A DNA stretch of 9,707 nt from Paracoccaceae bacterium (lineage in GTDB: Bacteria > Pseudomonadota > Alphaproteobacteria > Rhodobacterales > Rhodobacteraceae): contig JALSGY010000469.1 of NCBI GenBank assembly GCA_026982515.1, forward strand, positions 1-9,707. The letters run 5' to 3'. Numbering within the stretch: position 1 is the first letter of the stretch; each line of letters opens with the position of its first letter. Made by a program: the position numbers and the translations under genes. Shown here in pieces: positions 6,229-9,707 of the stretch. The notes beneath the pieces were generated by a model. It did not search any database. It saw nothing but the letters and a program-made list of their open reading frames with translations, and was not told the origin of the DNA.

Positions 6229-7725
6229 ATGAGCGATCTTCTCGAACAGGCAGGCCCCGGCGCGAATGCCCATGAATTCACCGTCTCGGAGCTGTCGGGC
6301 AAGGTCAGGCGCCTGATCGAGGGCGAATTCGGCCATGTGCGGGTGCGCGGCGAGGTGGGCCGGGTGGTGCTGGCCCGTTCGGGGCATCTCTACTTCGACC
6401 TCAAGGATGAGCGCGCGGTGCTTTCGGCGGTCAGCTGGAAGGGGCAGGTGGCGCGGCTGGCGATTCGGCCGGAGGAGGGCATGGAGGTGGTGGCCACGGG
6501 GCGGATGACCACCTTCGCCGGGCAGTCGAAATACCAGCTGGTGGTCGACAACATCGAGCCCGCCGGCGCCGGCGCGCTGATGGCGATGCTGGAAAAGCGA
6601 AAGAAAGCGCTGGCCGCCGAGGGGCTGTTCGCGCCCGAGCGCAAGAAGAAACTGCCCTGGCTGCCGGAGGTGATCGGGGTGGTGACCTCACCCTCGGGGG
6701 CGGTGATTCGCGACATCCTCCATCGTCTGCGCGACCGCTTCCCGCGCCGGGTGCTGATCTGGCCGGTGGCGGTGCAGGGCCAGGCCTGCGCGCCGGAGGT
6801 GGCGCGCGCCATCCGCGGCTTCAACGCGCTGGCCCCGGGCGGTGCGATCCCGCGCCCCGATCTGATCATCGTGGCCCGCGGCGGCGGCTCGGTGGAGGAT
6901 CTGTGGGGCTTCAACGAAGAGGAGGTGGTGCGCGCGGCGGCGGATTCGGAGATTCCGCTGATCTCGGCGGTGGGGCATGAAACCGATACCACGCTCATCG
7001 ACCTTGCCGCCGACATGCGCGCCCCCACCCCCACGGCGGCTGCCGAACTGGCGGTGCCGGTGCGCACGGAACTTCTGGCCCGGGTCGAGGAACAGGGCGC
7101 GCGGCTGTCGCGGGCCATGAGCCAGGCTATCGGCCAGCGCCGCCAGCGGCTGGGCGATCTGTCGCGCGCCCTGCCGCGGCCGGCCACGCTGCTGGAGGGG
7201 GCAGCCCAGCGGCTTGACCGTGCCGCCGAGCGCCTGCCCGCCGCCCTGCGCGCCGCCACCCAGCACAAACGCCTGCACCTGAGCGAAACTGCCGCCGCCA
7301 TCCGCCCCGAAACCATGCGCCGCCGCCTGCGCGAGGCCCGCGCCCGCCTGGACGAGCGTGCCGCCCGGCTGAAACCGGCGCTGCTGAGCCGCGACATCAC
7401 GCGCCGGGCCCGCGAGCTGGAGCGCCTGCAGGCACGTTTCGTCGTTGCTGCCCGCCACGGGCTGGAGCAGCGCCGCCACAAGATGTCGGCGCTGGCGCGG
7501 ATGCTTCAGGGCCTGGGCTATACCGAGACGCTGAGGCGCGGCTATGCGGTGGTGCGCGGCGACGGGCGGATCGTCACCGGGGTCGAGGCCGCGCGCAAGG
7601 CCGCGGCGCTGGAGATCGAGTTCGCCGACGGCCGGATTGCGGTGGGCCGGGCCGGCGCACAACCGCGCAAGCCGGGCCGGGGCGGAAAGGGCGGGCTGCC
7701 CGAGGGGCAGGGCTCGTTGTTCTGA
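6229..7725 (+). CDS. xseA: Exodeoxyribonuclease VII large subunit
   Basis: A 498-residue catalytic subunit of exonuclease VII, which with several copies of small XseB degrades single-stranded DNA from both ends into oligonucleotides. The N-terminal OB-fold domain (about 16-112) opens with EFTVSELSGKVRRLIE and has GHLYFDLKDE (52-61) and VVATGRMTTFAGQSKYQL (87-104). The catalytic domain includes VIGVVTSPSGAVIRDILHR (148-166), RGGGSVEDLWGFNEE (217-231) and SAVGHETDTTLIDLAADMRA (246-265) with the conserved His250 and Asp253, followed by PTPTAAAE (267-274). A long Arg/Ala-rich helical region (about 275-430) forms the XseB-binding coiled coils, and GYTETLRRGYAVV closes the core. The basic Gly-rich tail ending GQGSLF makes it longer than the E. 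coli protein. AAGG (6219-6222) is a weak ribosome binding site. No xseB is present nearby. Confidence 0.96.
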   Translation: MSDLLEQAGPGANAHEFTVSELSGKVRRLIEGEFGHVRVRGEVGRVVLARSGHLYFDLKDERAVLSAVSWKGQVARLAIRPEEGMEVVATGRMTTFAGQSKYQLVVDNIEPAGAGALMAMLEKRKKALAAEGLFAPERKKKLPWLPEVIGVVTSPSGAVIRDILHRLRDRFPRRVLIWPVAVQGQACAPEVARAIRGFNALAPGGAIPRPDLIIVARGGGSVEDLWGFNEEEVVRAAADSEIPLISAVGHETDTTLIDLAADMRAPTPTAAAELAVPVRTELLARVEEQGARLSRAMSQAIGQRRQRLGDLSRALPRPATLLEGAAQRLDRAAERLPAALRAATQHKRLHLSETAAAIRPETMRRRLREARARLDERAARLKPALLSRDITRRARELERLQARFVVAARHGLEQRRHKMSALARMLQGLGYTETLRRGYAVVRGDGRIVTGVEAARKAAALEIEFADGRIAVGRAGAQPRKPGRGGKGGLPEGQGSLF

Positions 7726-7732
7726 TCGTTCC

Positions 7733-7753
7733 CGGACCGGGCAGGCCGGTCCG
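7733..7753. terminator. Hairpin between convergent xseA and the small exported protein gene
   Basis: CGGACCGG (7733-7740) pairs perfectly with CCGGTCCG (7746-7753) around a five-base loop, 7 bp after the xseA stop and 23 bp beyond the stop of the convergent gene. There is no T-run on either side, so if it terminates transcription it is not a classic intrinsic terminator; it may instead protect a 3' end. Confidence 0.45.
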
Positions 7754-7776
7754 CTTCAGCATGGTGCAAGCTGCCC

Positions 7777-8184
7777 TCAGGCCCCCACCTCGGGGCCGAG
7801 GCAGAGCAGCGGGCGCGCTGAGCGGCGCGCCTCGTAAAGCGTTACGCCCTCTTCCTCGCCCATGAAGGTGGCCCGCAGCCCGTTGCCGGTGTCGTAGAAG
7901 GTCCAGCACTGCTCTTGTGGTTCGTTTTCGTAGACGAAGCAGATCAGCGCCGGTTCGCGCTCGTACCACCAGCCGTCCTCGCACTGCCCGTCGAGAAAGG
8001 CCCAGGTGACCTGGCGGCCGGGGCGGTACTGCTCGAACCCGTAGATTTCGCCCGATTCCATGTAGGTGAGGGTCCGGCCGCTGGTGTAGGCGTCGAATTC
8101 GGCCCCGCTGAGGGGCTCCTCGCCCCTGGCGGCGGCGCCTGCGGCGGTGGCAAGCAGGGTGCCCAGCGTCAGTGCCTTGATCAT
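7777..8184 (-). CDS. Small exported four-cysteine protein, function unknown
   Basis: A 135-residue protein starting at the ATG at 8184-8182, preceded by GGGGAA about 8 bases upstream inside the end of alkB. Residues 1-20 form a signal peptide (MIKALTLGTLLATAAGAAAR) with a likely AAA cleavage region. The mature part begins EEPLSGAEFDAYTSGRTLTY and is rich in aromatic residues and charge. It contains Cys68, Cys82, Cys93 and Cys128, which could make two disulfides in the periplasm. The pattern GAEFDAYTSGRTLTY, then YGFEQY, and repeated CxDGxWY and ICFVYE blocks suggest a compact beta-rich domain. I believe similar conserved hypothetical proteins exist in Rhodobacterales, but I cannot assign a family. 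It follows alkB after four bases, so both genes are probably one transcript. No function is claimed. Confidence 0.8.
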   Translation of the reverse strand: MIKALTLGTLLATAAGAAARGEEPLSGAEFDAYTSGRTLTYMESGEIYGFEQYRPGRQVTWAFLDGQCEDGWWYEREPALICFVYENEPQEQCWTFYDTGNGLRATFMGEEEGVTLYEARRSARPLLCLGPEVGA

Positions 8185-8188
8185 CGTC

Positions 8189-9250
8189 TCATTCCCCGCT
8201 GGCGGCGGGGGCCGCGGTTTCCGGCGCGCCGGTGCGCCAGCGGGCCAGATGCCGGCCCATGGTGCGCTTCCAGTGCCGGGGAAAGAGCGCCAGCGTTGCC
8301 GTCACCGGCAGGCTGTGGGGCAGCATCGGCAGGGTGGGCTCGAGTTCCAGCTCGGGATAGGGGCGGGCCGGGTGCAGGTGGTGGTCGGAGTGGCGCGGTG
8401 CGTTCAGCATCATCAGCGAGGTGAAACGGTGCGGTGTGTTCCATGAATGCTGCGGGCCCACAGGTTCGGGGCGGCCGTCGGGGCCTATCTTCCGCCTCAG
8501 CCCGTAATGCTGCACGTAATCGGACAGGAGCAGCTGCATCGTGGCATGGGCCGCCAGCGCCAGATGCGCCGCCACCCCCGCCGCCCCGGCCAGCAGCCAC
8601 GAGAGCGCCAGTGCCAGCACCCCGCCGGCCACATAGATCACATAGGGGTGCAGGCCGCGGCCGCCGGCCTTGCGGCGGCGGTTTTCCTCGGCCAGCCCGG
8701 CCCTGAACGAGCCCACCCAGGCGCGCGGCGCGAAATGGTAGAAGCCCTCGCCCTCGCGGGCCGTGTTCGGATCGGCCTCGGTGCCCACATGGACGTGGTG
8801 CACGTAGCGATGCGCCGAAGTGTGGTGCCCGAACATGAGCGAGATATAGACCCACTTGCCCAGTTCGTGCAGGGCGCGCCGGCTGCGGTGGATCAGCTCG
8901 TGCGCATTGGCATTGGAGACCTGCCCGAAGAACAGCCCGAAGGCGAGGAAGGCGACCAGCCTTTCCCACGGGGCGAGCCCCGCTTGCCCGGCCACCGCCC
9001 ACACCGCGAGGTAGAGCAGCGGAAAATGCAGCACCGCCAGCAGGGCGGAAAGGGCATTGGCGGGCGTGTGCATGGTGCCGGGGGCTGCGGGCCGTGTGGC
9101 TCCTGCGATCAGCCGGTCCATCAGCCCGGCAAACAGGGTGATATAGAGAAGGGCCGCCACCACCCACCCCCCGCCAAGCAGGGCGCCGGCCACCAGCAGC
9201 GCGATCGGGGTCAGGGTGACCAGGGCGAAAAGTGCGATCGGCGGGCTCAT
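8189..9250 (-). CDS. alkB: AlkB-family membrane di-iron hydroxylase (alkane 1-monooxygenase type)
   Basis: A 353-residue integral-membrane protein of the fatty acid desaturase/hydroxylase superfamily. All histidine clusters of AlkB enzymes are visible: NAHELIHR (114-122, His117 and His121), HRYVHHVHVGTEADP (147-161, His147, His151, His152), DYVQHYGLRR (244-253, His248) and NAPRHSDHHLHPARPY (283-298, His287, His290, His291). Hydrophobic segments lie at about 5-25, 29-47, 66-88, 97-113, 203-222 and 224-243. AlkB enzymes use two irons, O2 and electrons from rubredoxin to hydroxylate the terminal carbon of alkanes. The real substrate here is unknown. It is shorter than Pseudomonas AlkB (about 400) but fits compact proteobacterial relatives. 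GGAG (9259-9262) is the ribosome binding site. It is transcribed with the small exported protein and divergently from ftsY. No rubredoxin or rubredoxin reductase gene lies in the window. Confidence 0.92.
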   Translation of the reverse strand: MSPPIALFALVTLTPIALLVAGALLGGGWVVAALLYITLFAGLMDRLIAGATRPAAPGTMHTPANALSALLAVLHFPLLYLAVWAVAGQAGLAPWERLVAFLAFGLFFGQVSNANAHELIHRSRRALHELGKWVYISLMFGHHTSAHRYVHHVHVGTEADPNTAREGEGFYHFAPRAWVGSFRAGLAEENRRRKAGGRGLHPYVIYVAGGVLALALSWLLAGAAGVAAHLALAAHATMQLLLSDYVQHYGLRRKIGPDGRPEPVGPQHSWNTPHRFTSLMMLNAPRHSDHHLHPARPYPELELEPTLPMLPHSLPVTATLALFPRHWKRTMGRHLARWRTGAPETAAPAASGE

Positions 9251-9413
9251 GCTGCGGCTCCGGTTCTCTTGCCGTCAGTGTTGCCTGTCGGGGCGGGGAA
9301 TTCCACTGGAAATGTCGGTACTGCTGCCCGACGCATGGGAGGGGCTGTCGTCTGACGGCCTTCCAATGCCCGGCGGGAAGGATTAAGTGACAGGGGGCAA
9401 GCGGAGGCGGTGG
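9251..9413. promoter_or_regulatory. Divergent alkB-ftsY intergenic region
   Basis: This 163-bp gap must hold promoters for both alkB (minus) and ftsY (plus), but I find no convincing -35/-10 pair. It contains an exact 11-bp dyad TTCCACTGGAA (9301-9311), an 8-bp inverted repeat GCCGTCAG (9271-9278) and CTGACGGC (9352-9359) 73 bp apart, and a CCTTCC/GGAAGG hairpin (9359-9364 and 9376-9381). The first could be an operator half-site pair. GGAGG at 9403-9407 is the ftsY ribosome binding site. Confidence 0.4.

Positions 9414-9707
<294 letters not shown>

Noticed and set aside
5069..6232. 387-codon plus-strand open frame opposite purD
   Set aside because: Antisense to a complete purD with all motifs; His-rich shadow composition.
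8447..9355. 302-codon plus-strand open frame opposite alkB
   Set aside because: Antisense to a confident membrane enzyme; Gln/His/Arg-rich with no domain.

Overview
The window is a GC-rich, densely packed stretch of chromosome from an alphaproteobacterium, most likely of the order Rhodobacterales (Rhodobacter/Paracoccus-like). This rests on codon use that is almost entirely G or C at third positions, a ferredoxin that closely resembles Rhodobacter capsulatus ferredoxin VI as I remember it, the hflK-hflC-DUF2065-degP order, and an FtsY with a short basic N-terminus followed by an acidic/proline linker. Ten genes are complete. hflK is cut at the left edge and ftsY at the right edge. I see no tRNA, rRNA, CRISPR array, insertion sequence, integrase or phage gene.

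Left part (1-2922, + strand) is a membrane and envelope protein quality-control block. It holds the end of hflK, then hflC (1-bp overlap) and a 64-residue DUF2065 membrane protein (4-bp overlap). After 144 bp comes a DegP/MucD-type periplasmic serine protease with its own strong ribosome binding site and a candidate promoter. A perfect 26-bp palindrome (2945-2970) ends both degP and the convergent lipoprotein gene.

Middle part (2970-6157). A minus-strand lipoprotein with a peptidoglycan-binding domain is followed by a divergent + strand pair: a ferredoxin VI homologue (fdxE) and a translationally coupled exported protein with one calcium-loop-like DxDGDG motif. They converge on purD (minus strand, purine synthesis) across a short GC-rich hairpin that looks like a dispersed Rhodobacterales intergenic element.

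Right part (6229-9707). xseA (exonuclease VII large subunit) is divergent from purD across 71 bp. It converges on a minus-strand pair consisting of an AlkB-family membrane di-iron hydroxylase and, 4 bp downstream, a small exported four-cysteine protein of unknown function. Divergent from alkB is the start of ftsY, whose linker is encoded by a nearly perfect CCCGAG hexanucleotide repeat.

Most of the window is core housekeeping sequence. The less understood parts are the exported partner of fdxE, the lipoprotein's central region, the alkB-linked small protein, a promoter-like motif shared by degP and the lipoprotein gene, and the intergenic hairpin element. No intergenic gap exceeds about 210 bp.
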